From JAAUTT01 sp038213375 (lineage in GTDB: Bacteria; Bacteroidota; Bacteroidia; Bacteroidales; JAAUTT01), in NCBI GenBank assembly GCA_038213375.1, contig JBBQTB010000010.1, positions 75,595-139,594 of the forward strand: a stretch of 64,000 bases of DNA, given 5' to 3'. Shown here in pieces: positions 53,740-62,662 of the stretch (the first letter of the stretch is position 1; each line of letters begins with the position of its first letter). A model generated the notes under the pieces. That model made no database searches, was not told the DNA's origin, and saw only the letters and a program-made list of their open reading frames with translations. A program made the position numbers and the translations under genes.

Positions 53740-55137
53740 ATGATAGTTAAGCAGAAAACAATTCAAAAACCAGTCACTGTTAAAGGAAAGGGCCTCCATA
53801 CAGGAATTGATGTGGAGCTTACATTTAATCCAGCTCCTGAAAATCACGGTTATAAATTTAAACGTATCGATCTCGAAGGACAACCGATTGTGTCGGCAGT
53901 TGCTGAAAATGTGGTAGATACATCTCGTGGAACAACAATCGAGGAAAAAGGTGTACGCGTAAGTACCATCGAACATGTTATGGCAGCCTTGGTGGGTATG
54001 GGCATCGATAATGTGATCATCGAAATTACAGGGCCCGAAACCCCAATTGCCGACGGTAGTTCCAAATATTTTATTGAAGCATTAAAAGAAGCTGGGAGTA
54101 TTGAACTTGAAGCTGAAAGACGATACTACGAAATAAAAGAGAAAATTGTATATAGCGATGCCCAACGTGGAGTTGAAATAGTTATTTACCCTGATGATCA
54201 TTTGAGCATCGATGTAATGATCGATTACAATTCGAAGGTGCTTGGCCATCAGTATGCACTTTTAAATTCGATGGCAGATTTTGAAAAAGAAATTTCGATG
54301 TGCCGGACATTTGTATTTTTGCACGAAGTGGAACTACTTCTTAAACACAACCTTATTAAAGGGGGAGATCTGAATAATGCCATCGTAATTATGGATCGTC
54401 AGGTAACTCAGGACGAGCTTGACCGGCTAGCTGAATTATTTCATAAACCAAAAATCCATGTAAAGCCCGAAGGTATTCTGAATAATCTGGACATTCACTT
54501 TTCCAACGAACCAGCACGTCATAAATTATTGGACTTAGTTGGAGATCTGTCTCTTATAGGCACCTCTATAAAGGGTCGAATTGTTGCAACACGTCCCGGA
54601 CACGCCGCTAATACAGAGATGGCCAAAATACTGCGTCAAATCATTAAGAGGGAAACATTAAGAGGCGATATCCCAAAATACGACCCAACTAAACCTCCGT
54701 TATACAATATCAATCAGATAATGACTATTTTGCCTCATAGGCCACCATTTCTTCTGATTGATAAGATCATGTCAATGGATGAGAAAACCATTATTGGTAT
54801 TAAAAATATTACAATGAATGAGCCTTTTTTTGTAGGCCATTTTCCAAATGAACCCGTTATGCCCGGCGTTTTGCAGATTGAAGCCATGGCTCAGGTAGGA
54901 GGCGTTCTGGTGCTTGGAACAGTTCCTGATCCCGAGAATTATCTCACCTATTTCCTTAAAGTGGACAAGGTTAAATTCAAAAGAAAAGTAATTCCCGGCG
55001 ATACGTTAATTATCAAAGCTGATTTGATTGGTGAAATACGTCGTGGAATTGCCACCATGTGGATTCAGGCATTTTGTGGCGATAATGTGGTTTGCGAAGG
55101 AGAAATGACTGCTCAAATTGTAAAAAATAAAACGTAA
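53740..55137 (+). CDS. lpxC-fabZ: Bifunctional LpxC-FabZ
   Basis: This fusion is typical of Bacteroidota. Residues 1-300 are LpxC, the zinc deacetylase of UDP-3-O-acyl-GlcNAc: VKGKGLHTGIDVELTFNPAP, STIEHVMAALVGMGIDN (a zinc His), KGGDLNNAIV, and ARHKLLDLVGDLSLIG with the next zinc residues. Residues about 320-465 are FabZ, the hydroxyacyl-ACP dehydratase: ILPHRPPFLLIDKI, then VGHFPNEPVMPGVLQIEAMAQ with the catalytic His and Glu. It links lipid A synthesis to acyl chain elongation. It sits between lpxD and lpxA. Confidence 0.97.
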   Translation: MIVKQKTIQKPVTVKGKGLHTGIDVELTFNPAPENHGYKFKRIDLEGQPIVSAVAENVVDTSRGTTIEEKGVRVSTIEHVMAALVGMGIDNVIIEITGPETPIADGSSKYFIEALKEAGSIELEAERRYYEIKEKIVYSDAQRGVEIVIYPDDHLSIDVMIDYNSKVLGHQYALLNSMADFEKEISMCRTFVFLHEVELLLKHNLIKGGDLNNAIVIMDRQVTQDELDRLAELFHKPKIHVKPEGILNNLDIHFSNEPARHKLLDLVGDLSLIGTSIKGRIVATRPGHAANTEMAKILRQIIKRETLRGDIPKYDPTKPPLYNINQIMTILPHRPPFLLIDKIMSMDEKTIIGIKNITMNEPFFVGHFPNEPVMPGVLQIEAMAQVGGVLVLGTVPDPENYLTYFLKVDKVKFKRKVIPGDTLIIKADLIGEIRRGIATMWIQAFCGDNVVCEGEMTAQIVKNKT

Positions 55138-55140
55138 TTT

Positions 55141-55935
55141 ATGATTAGTAATTTAGCATATGTGCACCCTGAGGCTAAAATTGGAGATAATGTAACCATT
55201 GAGCCTTTTGCTATGATCTATAAAGACGTTGTGGTAGGCGATGGTTGTTGGATTGGGCCTCATGCCGTGCTAATGGACGGTGCCCGTTTAGGGAAAAGAT
55301 GCAGTATCTTTCCCGGAGCTGTTATTGCTGCTATTCCGCAGGACTTGAAATATGTGGGAGAATATTCAACAGTTGAAATTGGCGATAACACCACCCTACG
55401 CGAATGTGTAACGGTAAATAGAGGTACAAAAGCAAAAGATAAAACTATCCTTGGAAGTAATTGTTTGGTAATGGCTTACGCGCATATTGCTCACGATTGT
55501 ATTATAGGGAATAATGTTATTATTGTAAACTCGGTTCTTCTTGCCGGTGAAGTGGAAGTTGGCGATTATGCCATCATCAGCGGAGCAACAGCTGTTCGCC
55601 AATTTGTTCGCATAGGTGCTCATACTTATATTGGTGGCTACTCTCAGGTTCGTAAGGATGTTCCTCCTTTTTGCAGGGCTGCACGCGAACCCCTTTCTTT
55701 TGTGGGCATCAATTCGGTAGGTTTGCGTCGTAGAAAATTCACTAACGAAACGATCTATTCCATACAGGATATGTACCGCCAAATTTTTCAGAGCGATATG
55801 AATATTTCGACTGCTTTGACCTATATTGAGGAAAACATCGCACAATCGAAAGAACGTGACGAAGTGGTGACTTTTGTAAGAAGTTCGAAACTTGGCATTA
55901 TGCGCGGTTATTCCGGAGTTTCTGACGAAGATTAG
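55141..55935 (+). CDS. lpxA: UDP-N-acetylglucosamine O-acyltransferase LpxA
   Basis: First step of lipid A synthesis: 3-O-acylation of UDP-GlcNAc. The trimeric left-handed beta-helix hexapeptides are clear (SNLAYVHPEAKIGDNVTIEP and CLVMAYAHIAHDCIIGNN, where His is catalytic). The C-terminal helical part has SFVGINSVGLRRRKFTNE. Its 264 residues are typical. It starts three bases after lpxC-fabZ, so translation is probably coupled. Confidence 0.97.
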   Translation: MISNLAYVHPEAKIGDNVTIEPFAMIYKDVVVGDGCWIGPHAVLMDGARLGKRCSIFPGAVIAAIPQDLKYVGEYSTVEIGDNTTLRECVTVNRGTKAKDKTILGSNCLVMAYAHIAHDCIIGNNVIIVNSVLLAGEVEVGDYAIISGATAVRQFVRIGAHTYIGGYSQVRKDVPPFCRAAREPLSFVGINSVGLRRRKFTNETIYSIQDMYRQIFQSDMNISTALTYIEENIAQSKERDEVVTFVRSSKLGIMRGYSGVSDED

Positions 55936-55988
55936 ATGATACATCTTCAAAGAAAATGTGCCAGGAATAAAATACCCATCCGCCTGTT

Positions 55989-57506
55989 TTATTCCTGAAA
56001 AACTAATGCCTCATAAACAAACAGTTCGGCATTTTTCCATCCGTTCCATCCAATTCCGGCCTTGTCGCGAGAGCAATAACCGAGAAATTGTTCACGGGTC
56101 CAATTTCTATCAGTGGCCACCTGTGGAAGAAGCGTTCCGTTATGAACTCCCTTACGGATATAAATACCATGCTTACCCAAAACGATTTCGTCAATGGATG
56201 TAATTTTTCGCATGGGAGTTAACACGGATATTTCTATTTTAAGTTTGTTGATTTCTGATACTGATATAGATTCGAAACGCTTGTCGTTAATAGCAGACGA
56301 TATAGCTGTTTCCTGTATGATTTTGTGCAATGACTTGTCGGCCTTGAAAGTGCCAATGCATCCGCGCAACTCACCGTTGATATGTAAAGAAACAAACACC
56401 CCAGCATATCTTTTAAGGTTTGGGGTAAGTATATCTGGGTCAACCGCAATAGTTACTTTAGTTCGTATATAAGCCTCGATAGTTTCGCGGGCAATCTTTA
56501 AGAGAGTTTTTTTTTCTTCATTACTTAAAGAAAATACTTCGTCTGAAACCGATATGGCGGGTTTTCCAAACGATAGCGCCACATATCCTACAACCTTCGA
56601 TTTATCTCCCTTTTCAACATCACCGGAGTTCTGAGAATCGACTTTCCGTATCGTAATATCCGGAATCTCTGACGACATATACATTAACGCAAGAACAGAA
56701 GTCCACCCGCACATACCTGTAAGTAAATTGGGAGTTTTTAGGTTTTCGATATTCGTTACGGCATCAATTAATTTTTGAGGATTGTTCGACATAACCGCAT
56801 CGGCCATGAAGGCATCTATCTCCTTTGCCTTGTTATAAGTGGGGTAATGAGAAAAGTCGGTGCTAATAATAAAAAGATTTCTCTCATTGAAGTATGGTTT
56901 CAGTGCAATGGCAATTTTCCTGCAAACTTCTGTCGACTGCGTACCGAGAAGGATAGGTACAATACTAAATTTCCGGTGCAACAAATACTGAAGAAACGGG
57001 AGTTGCACCTCCAATGAATGTTCATCGTCATGCGGAGATGTTACATTATTAAATACAGGGTTTTTCGCTATCAGCTCATTTCCTAATTTATCAGTTGGAA
57101 TATGACCTAATGGAGTTATAAAATCACCTGAAGTATAAATGGATGCTCCGTCGAAATGAACCCTGTGACTGGATCCAATCACAAAAATATGGTCATATCT
57201 TCTGGAGGTATCAATTTGGCTAAATGCTGAAGCTGCAACCTTGGCTGAGAATTTATATCCTGCATGAGGACTAACAATAGCTAGCACATTCATGTTGCCT
57301 TGCTTCTTTACAGCCTTTTCAAAAGCTTCAGATAGCTGACTTTTCAAAGTGGTTGAATCGGCAGGATAAAATGAGCCTGACACGGCCGGATACCGGTCAG
57401 TTTTTTGTATTTGGTTGGTTTGTTCCTTTTTCATCTGTCCGCTACAAGCATTTGCACCAATAGTAAAAATGACTATCAGCAGGTAATTATAATGAGTGCA
57501 GTACAT
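55989..57506 (-). CDS. Memo-like plus AMMECR1 fusion (AmmeMemoRadiSam proteins B and A)
   Basis: The protein has 505 residues. A hydrophobic start (LLIVIFTIGANAC) suggests a lipoprotein signal with Cys21. Residues about 38-315 are a Memo/LigB-like dioxygenase-fold domain: YPAVSGSFYPAD, LAIVSPHAGYKFSA (His), DDEHSLEVQLPFLQ (His) and IISTDFSHYPTY (His). Residues about 325-505 are AMMECR1: INGELRGCIGTF near 379 and NWTREQFLGYCSRDKAGI. Known as parts A and B of the AmmeMemoRadiSam system, whose function is unresolved. The third partner is normally a radical SAM enzyme, and one is encoded 1.9 kb away beyond lepA. Confidence 0.88.
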   Translation of the reverse strand: MYCTHYNYLLIVIFTIGANACSGQMKKEQTNQIQKTDRYPAVSGSFYPADSTTLKSQLSEAFEKAVKKQGNMNVLAIVSPHAGYKFSAKVAASAFSQIDTSRRYDHIFVIGSSHRVHFDGASIYTSGDFITPLGHIPTDKLGNELIAKNPVFNNVTSPHDDEHSLEVQLPFLQYLLHRKFSIVPILLGTQSTEVCRKIAIALKPYFNERNLFIISTDFSHYPTYNKAKEIDAFMADAVMSNNPQKLIDAVTNIENLKTPNLLTGMCGWTSVLALMYMSSEIPDITIRKVDSQNSGDVEKGDKSKVVGYVALSFGKPAISVSDEVFSLSNEEKKTLLKIARETIEAYIRTKVTIAVDPDILTPNLKRYAGVFVSLHINGELRGCIGTFKADKSLHKIIQETAISSAINDKRFESISVSEINKLKIEISVLTPMRKITSIDEIVLGKHGIYIRKGVHNGTLLPQVATDRNWTREQFLGYCSRDKAGIGWNGWKNAELFVYEALVFQE

Positions 57507-57547
57507 TGAGAATGTGGTAAAAGTAATACAAAGCTACAAAATATTAG

Positions 57548-57579
57548 TTGTATTTATTAAGATGATTTAAATATCTTTG
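57548..57579 (+). promoter_or_regulatory. Promoter of lepA
   Basis: TTG at 57548-57550 and TATCTTTG at 57572-57579 are separated by 21 bases, followed by CAGCC. The ATG lies 24 bases downstream. It fits the Bacteroidota consensus. Confidence 0.65.
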
Positions 57580-57603
57580 CAGCCAAAATACAGAGGAAGA
57601 TAA

Positions 57604-59394
57604 ATGGATCATATTAGAAATTTTTGCATCATCGCACATATTGATCACGGCAAAAGCACCCTGGCCGACCGTTTGATTCAGACTACAAAAACTGTTGCTG
57701 ATCGCGATTTTCAGGATCAGATACTCGATGACATGGATTTGGAGCGCGAGCGTGGCATAACTATTAAAAGTCATGCCATTCAGATGGACTACGAATTGCA
57801 AGGGAAAAAATATATATTAAATCTCATTGATACCCCCGGACATGTGGATTTTTCTTACGAAGTATCACGATCCATTGCAGCTTGCGAAGGCGCTTTGTTA
57901 ATTGTTGATGCTACTCAGGGAATTCAGGCCCAGACTATATCGGTTCTTTATCAGGCAATTGAGCATAACCTTGAGATTATCCCCATTCTTAATAAAATGG
58001 ACAGTCCAGCTGCAAACCCCGATGTGGTTAAAGATCAGATTGTGGATCTGATCGGGTGCGATCGAGATTCTATTCTTGAAGCTTCGGGCAGAACAGGCCT
58101 TGGCGTTGATGCTATTCTGGAGAATATCATCGAACGGATTCCAGCGCCAAAAGGCGATTCCGACGCACCTCTGCAAGCATTGATATTCGATTCGGTGTTC
58201 AACCCTTTTCGGGGTATTATTGCCTATTTCAAGATTTTGAATGGCACATTATCAACCGGCGAATGGGTGAAGTTTTTTAATACTAAGAAAGATTATAAAG
58301 CCGAGGAAATCGGAGTCATGAAAATGAAGCTAGATCCCCGTAAAACACTTGCCTGCGGCGATGTTGGATACATCATATCAGGAATAAAGTCAGCACGTGA
58401 GGTGAAGGTGGGTGATACAATCACTCATGTTGAAAACCCATGCAACAAAGGCATAGAGGGATTTGAAGAAGTTAAACCCATGGTGTTTGCGGGAATTTAC
58501 CCTGTTGACGCTGATGATTATGAGGACCTGCGCACCTCAATTGAAAAACTTCAGCTTAATGATGCTTCACTAACCTTTGTTCCTGAATCATCTGCAGCCC
58601 TTGGCTTTGGGTTTCGATGCGGCTTTTTAGGATTGCTTCACATGGAAATTATTCAGGAACGTCTTGATCGCGAATTCGATATGGACGTTATCACCACCAT
58701 GCCTAACGTTTCATACATTGTGTATACTAATAAAGGCGAAAAGGTAGACGTTCATAACCCGTCCGGTTTACCTGGCATCACCATGATTGATTATATCGAA
58801 GAACCCTATATTAAAGCTCAAATTATTACTCAGGCTGACTATCTGGGCTCGGTGATGAAATTATGCATTGACAAACGGGGAGTTCTGAAAAATCAGGTAT
58901 TTTTAACTACCGATCGTGTTGAGATTACCTTCGAGATGCCATTGGCTGAGATTGTATTTGACTTCTACGATAAATTGAAAAGTATTTCCAAAGGATATGC
59001 GTCTTTCGATTACCATCTCATTGGCTATCAGAGAGCCGAACTTGTAAAACTTGATATTCTGCTTAATGCTGAAAGTGTTGATGCTCTTTCGGCTCTTATT
59101 CACAAGGAACACGCCTACGATTTTGGTCACAAGATTTGCGAAAAACTGAAAGAACTCATTCCGCGCCAGCAATTCGATATTGCCATACAGGCTGCTATTG
59201 GAGCTAAGATCATTGCACGCGAAACCATTAAAGCTGTTCGTAAAGATGTTACAGCCAAATGTTATGGGGGCGATATTACCCGTAAACGCAAACTTCTCGA
59301 AAAACAGAAAAAAGGCAAGAAAAGAATGCGGCAGGTTGGTAATGTAGAGGTTCCGCAAAGCGCATTTTTGGCTGTGTTGAAACTGGGTGATTAA
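57604..59394 (+). CDS. lepA: Elongation factor 4 (LepA)
   Basis: Ribosomal GTPase that affects translation by back-translocation or initiation-stage quality control. The G domain begins FCIIAHIDHGKSTLADRLIQ, with IDTPGHVDFSYEVSRSIAAC and ILNKMDSPAANP. The LepA-specific C-terminal part ends with KKGKKRMRQVGNVEVPQSAFLAVLKL. Its 596 residues are typical. It is followed immediately (5 bases) by a radical SAM gene and may share its transcript. Confidence 0.97.
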   Translation: MDHIRNFCIIAHIDHGKSTLADRLIQTTKTVADRDFQDQILDDMDLERERGITIKSHAIQMDYELQGKKYILNLIDTPGHVDFSYEVSRSIAACEGALLIVDATQGIQAQTISVLYQAIEHNLEIIPILNKMDSPAANPDVVKDQIVDLIGCDRDSILEASGRTGLGVDAILENIIERIPAPKGDSDAPLQALIFDSVFNPFRGIIAYFKILNGTLSTGEWVKFFNTKKDYKAEEIGVMKMKLDPRKTLACGDVGYIISGIKSAREVKVGDTITHVENPCNKGIEGFEEVKPMVFAGIYPVDADDYEDLRTSIEKLQLNDASLTFVPESSAALGFGFRCGFLGLLHMEIIQERLDREFDMDVITTMPNVSYIVYTNKGEKVDVHNPSGLPGITMIDYIEEPYIKAQIITQADYLGSVMKLCIDKRGVLKNQVFLTTDRVEITFEMPLAEIVFDFYDKLKSISKGYASFDYHLIGYQRAELVKLDILLNAESVDALSALIHKEHAYDFGHKICEKLKELIPRQQFDIAIQAAIGAKIIARETIKAVRKDVTAKCYGGDITRKRKLLEKQKKGKKRMRQVGNVEVPQSAFLAVLKLGD

Positions 59395-59399
59395 TTAAT

Positions 59400-60335
59400 A
59401 TGGAATTCTTCACAGCAGAAGAAATCAGTTTATTATCGGGTTGCACCTTGTGTCCTCGTGAATGCGGATCAAACCGTTTTACAGGAATCTTGGGTTATTG
59501 TAAGAGCAATGCAGGCTTCGGAATTTCATCGATTTGCATACATAAAGGAGAGGAGCCCGTCATATCAGGGAATAAAGGCATCTGCAACGTTTTTTTTAAA
59601 CACTGTAATCTCCAATGCATTTATTGCCAGAATTACGAAATATCCCGAAATGATCATCGTACTATCTTCCCCGAACAAAACTTCAATACCATTATTTCAA
59701 CGATTTGCAGTACACTGGAGGAAACAGAAAATATGGTTGGCTTTGTGTCTCCATCCCATTATGTTCCGCAAATGATGGCAATTATACGCGCATTACACCA
59801 TGCTGGTAAACATCCTGTTATCATTTATAATACCAATGCATATGATAAAGTTGATACATTAAAAAGGCTTGAGGGAATGGTAGACATTTATCTCCCGGAC
59901 TTTAAATATATGGACTCCGGTTTGGCACAGAAATATTCTCAAGCCCGCAATTATCCTGAAATTGCTTCGGCTGCATTAAAGGAAATGTTTCGGCAGAAAG
60001 GCTCCACATTAATTATGAATGACCATGGTATTGCCGAATCGGGAATTATTGTGCGCCATTTGGTGCTGCCTAACGCAGTTGAACAAAGCATCAACGTTTT
60101 AAAATTTATTGCAGATGCGATTTCGCCAAAACTTCACATCTCATTGATGGCCCAGTATTTCCCAACCGAATTGGTTAAAACTCATCCAAACCTTCACCGT
60201 ACAATTACAAATGAGGAATATCAGCAAGTAATTGATGCATTTCACGATCTGGGCTTTTACCATGGCTGGATACAGGATTTAAAAAGTCAATCATCATATC
60301 GGCCTGATTTTTCGAAAGACCAACCGTTCGAATAG
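59400..60335 (+). CDS. PflX-like radical SAM protein (COG1313 type)
   Basis: The 311-residue protein has N-terminal Cys motif SGCTLCPRECGSNRF and a radical SAM cluster motif FKHCNLQCIYCQNYEIS (CxxxCxxC). Further blocks are VGFVSPSHYVPQMMAII, VDIYLPDFKYMDS and the C-terminal TIIVRHLVLPNAVEQS-like stretch. The length and these blocks fit the PflX / pyruvate formate-lyase activating-like family rather than TIGR04337-type AmmeMemoRadiSam enzymes, but I did not search. Its substrate is unknown. It starts five bases after lepA and is near the Memo-AMMECR1 fusion. Confidence 0.85.
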   Translation: MEFFTAEEISLLSGCTLCPRECGSNRFTGILGYCKSNAGFGISSICIHKGEEPVISGNKGICNVFFKHCNLQCIYCQNYEISRNDHRTIFPEQNFNTIISTICSTLEETENMVGFVSPSHYVPQMMAIIRALHHAGKHPVIIYNTNAYDKVDTLKRLEGMVDIYLPDFKYMDSGLAQKYSQARNYPEIASAALKEMFRQKGSTLIMNDHGIAESGIIVRHLVLPNAVEQSINVLKFIADAISPKLHISLMAQYFPTELVKTHPNLHRTITNEEYQQVIDAFHDLGFYHGWIQDLKSQSSYRPDFSKDQPFE

Positions 60336-60423
60336 CAATTTTTTGTAACTTTCGTGAAAAACTTTCGTTCAAAAGCTTGCAAACCATAATTTCATCGTAA
60401 TTTCGTAATCTAGTATTTAAGCT

Positions 60424-61176
60424 ATGAATAACAAAACAATTTTATTTCTATCTCTTATAATCCTTGCAACAAGTTGTAAAGTGATGTATGTTCCCAATAT
60501 GGTAAATGTACCTTTATTTAAAGAAAAAAATGAATTCAGGGGAACAGTAAGTCTTTCCGATTATCAGTTTGCTTACGCTCCCATTAAGAACATAGGCCTT
60601 ATGGCAAACGGTTATGTAAGAAATTCGAGTTTTACAAATCTTGCAAATTATTCTACATCAAGAAATTTATTTGAAGGTGGTGTGGGGTATTTTAAACCTT
60701 TAAATGAAGGATTTGTATTTGAAACGTATGCGGTTGGTGGAGTTGGAAACTTAAATTACAACAATTCTGATACTTACAATTCCAATACTACCAATAATAA
60801 ATATTCAGCGGGTTTTACCAGATTTTTTATACAACCAAGTATTGGTTATACGAATGATTTTGTCGATATCGCATTTTCGACCCGGATTGTTCAGTTGGGT
60901 TTTAACAGCGTAAAGTACGATGGCTATACCGCTCAGGATCTCGAAAAAGAGGAGATATTAAACCTCGACAAAACCAAATATTACTTTATTGAGCCAACAT
61001 TTACAATCAGGCTTGGTTACAAATGGTGCAAAATTCATTTGCAGGCAATTTATTCCAATAAGGTTAACATAGAGCCATTAAATTACCAGAAGTTTACCAT
61101 GAACTTTGGATTACACATTAACATTGCTCCCCGATTGAATAAATCGAAAAATATGATTGAAGAATTAAGCAAATAA
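60424..61176 (+). CDS. Putative lipoprotein with beta-barrel-like strands
   Basis: The product has 250 residues and a lipoprotein-type N-terminus, ILFLSLIILATSCKVM, with Cys18. The mature part is rich in Tyr/Asn/Gly strands, e.g. GTVSLSDYQFAYAPI, GLMANGYVRNSSFTN, FEGGVGYFKPLNEGF, YAVGGVGNLNYNNSD and the final FTMNFGLHINIAPRL. Family unknown. It resembles small outer-membrane beta proteins of Bacteroidota. A strong terminator follows, and it is 88 bases after the radical SAM gene. Confidence 0.65.
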   Translation: MNNKTILFLSLIILATSCKVMYVPNMVNVPLFKEKNEFRGTVSLSDYQFAYAPIKNIGLMANGYVRNSSFTNLANYSTSRNLFEGGVGYFKPLNEGFVFETYAVGGVGNLNYNNSDTYNSNTTNNKYSAGFTRFFIQPSIGYTNDFVDIAFSTRIVQLGFNSVKYDGYTAQDLEKEEILNLDKTKYYFIEPTFTIRLGYKWCKIHLQAIYSNKVNIEPLNYQKFTMNFGLHINIAPRLNKSKNMIEELSK

Positions 61177-61195
61177 ACAATAGAAAACATATTTT

Positions 61196-61232
61196 AAGAG
61201 GGCGCTTTTTAAAAAGCAGCCCTCTTTTTTTT
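61196..61232 (+). terminator. Terminator after the lipoprotein gene
   Basis: AGAGGGC and GCCCTCT pair with inner CTTTTTAAAAAG pairing and a T-run follows. The rest of the 61177-61477 gap is AT-rich and includes the left end of the IS3-type element near 61358. Confidence 0.85.
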
Positions 61233-61477
61233 ATTCATATTTAAGAATTATGGTTAAATTATTATTCTTTATCAAAATTTAATTTGCAATAAAAGGTTTT
61301 AAAAATTTAATGCTTAAAAAATCGAGAATACTAAAAGCTATAAATAATACTATACTTTACCCCAATCTTCGGACAGAAATTATACCAAGTTAAGATTGCT
61401 TACTCAAACTCAATACTCGGTTAAAACGGGAGATAACTTTTTGGCCCCTCTCAAGGCCTAAAAAAGTTATTCTCGGT

Positions 61478-62317
61478 TTAAGCCGCTAATAAATATCTAA
61501 TGCTAGGCACTTGATAGTCTAAGGATTGATGGAACCGCTCATTGTTATAAAAATCAAAATACTTCTTCAATCCCGAAAATAAAGATATACCATTTTCATA
61601 AGCATTCAAATATACATTTTCATATTTTACACTTTTCCATAATCTTTCAATATAAATATTATCAATAGCCCTTCCCTTTCCATCCATAGAAATGAGTATT
61701 TTATTATCTTTTAGTGTTTTAATGAAAACATCGCTTGTAAATTGACTTCCTTGATCAGTGTTAAATATTTCAGGTATGCCATGTTTTTTTATTGCCTCGA
61801 CAACTATTTCGGAACACCATTCAGCTGTCATGGAATTTGATATTGACCAATTTACTACATAACGACTATTGACATCAATAATGGCAGCCAAATACATAAA
61901 ACCCTTTTCCATTGGAATATACGTAATATCCATTTCCCAAACTTGATTGTTTCTATCTATCTTCAAGTCTCGTAATAAATAGTGATATTTATATTGTGTT
62001 TTATCCGAAACCGTTGTTTTAGGTTCTCGGTAAATTGTGTGCCAATTTGCAATTTTCATCAGTCTCCGAACCCGTTTCAAATTGATGTTATATCCAGTAT
62101 CTTTGAGCAGAGCCAGCAATCGTAATGCTCCATAAAATGGGGTCTCAAAATACTGCTCATCAAGCAATCGCATGATTGATAAGTTTTCGTCCGATTCCTT
62201 TTGTGGAACATAGTAATAAGTGCTTTTACTAATTGAAAGTAATTGACATTGACTGGATATACTTAATTGGGGTGTGTCTTTTTCAACCATCCCCAAACGC
62301 TCGCTTTGGTTAATCAT
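61478..62317 (-). CDS. IS3 transposase orfB (DDE integrase core)
   Basis: This 279-residue catalytic part carries the DDE triad in order: VWEMDITYIPMEKGF (Asp), IFNTDQGSQFTSDVF (Asp) and NIYIERLWKSVKYE (Glu). The N-terminal helix-turn-helix-like block is LSISSQCQLLSISKSTYYY. Its ATG overlaps the orfA stop (ATGA). The usual product is an OrfAB fusion made by a programmed -1 shift on the A-run upstream, so this ATG may be only an internal start. Confidence 0.93.
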   Translation of the reverse strand: MINQSERLGMVEKDTPQLSISSQCQLLSISKSTYYYVPQKESDENLSIMRLLDEQYFETPFYGALRLLALLKDTGYNINLKRVRRLMKIANWHTIYREPKTTVSDKTQYKYHYLLRDLKIDRNNQVWEMDITYIPMEKGFMYLAAIIDVNSRYVVNWSISNSMTAEWCSEIVVEAIKKHGIPEIFNTDQGSQFTSDVFIKTLKDNKILISMDGKGRAIDNIYIERLWKSVKYENVYLNAYENGISLFSGLKKYFDFYNNERFHQSLDYQVPSIRYLLAA

Positions 62318-62592
62318 TGAAGTTTTTTTTTTAGAAAATCGTTTTCTACTTTTAATTGACCAATTTGTGCATATAACCCCTGAATTTTAACCTCATTTTT
62401 ATTGTAGGGTTTTAATTCGTTACCAAATAACTCCGGAAACTTTTTTAAGGCTATAGTTTTCCACGTGGTTATTTGTGTTGGTAATAGCTCATACTTCTTG
62501 GCTATTACTTCCAAGCTGTCCCGTTCTTTTAGTGATTCTAAAACAACTTTGGTTTTAAAATCCTTACTGTGCTTTCTTCTGTTTTTTGACAT
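62314..62592 (-). CDS. IS3 transposase orfA
   Basis: This 92-residue helix-turn-helix protein binds the IS ends. Sequence RRKHSKDFKTKVVLESLKE and VIAKKYELLPTQITTWKT matches the transposase_8 / HTH family, and the C-terminal QIGQLKVENDFLKKKL is a leucine-zipper-like stretch. The final codons include ten consecutive A on the coding strand (near 62322-62331), the expected place for -1 slippage into orfB. Confidence 0.92.
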   Translation of the reverse strand: MSKNRRKHSKDFKTKVVLESLKERDSLEVIAKKYELLPTQITTWKTIALKKFPELFGNELKPYNKNEVKIQGLYAQIGQLKVENDFLKKKLQ

Positions 62593-62662
62593 CTAGTTAA
62601 AATTTAAAGTTAATATTTCCAATCTTAACTTTCTGTCCTATTTTTGGGGAGTATTATAATTT

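Larger units (their letters stand above)
61358..62652 (-). mobile_element. IS3-family insertion sequence
   Basis: An element of about 1.3 kb with overlapping orfA and orfB. Its ends are approximate: the left end has CCCCAATCTTCGGACAGAAA and the right end, reverse complemented, CCCCAAAAATAGGACAGAAA. They share CCCCAA and GGACAGAAA and, just inside, GTTAAGATTG; the left copy has about nine extra bases between. I tested small offsets and found no target-site duplication. A long hairpin (about 61431-61475; ATAACTTTTT and its complement around GGCC) lies next to the orfB stop. Both ORFs look intact, so it may still be active. Confidence 0.85.

Noticed and set aside
55396..55950. A 184-codon antisense frame opposite lpxA
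   Set aside because: It mirrors the conserved LpxA hexapeptide gene, has poor composition and no family resemblance.
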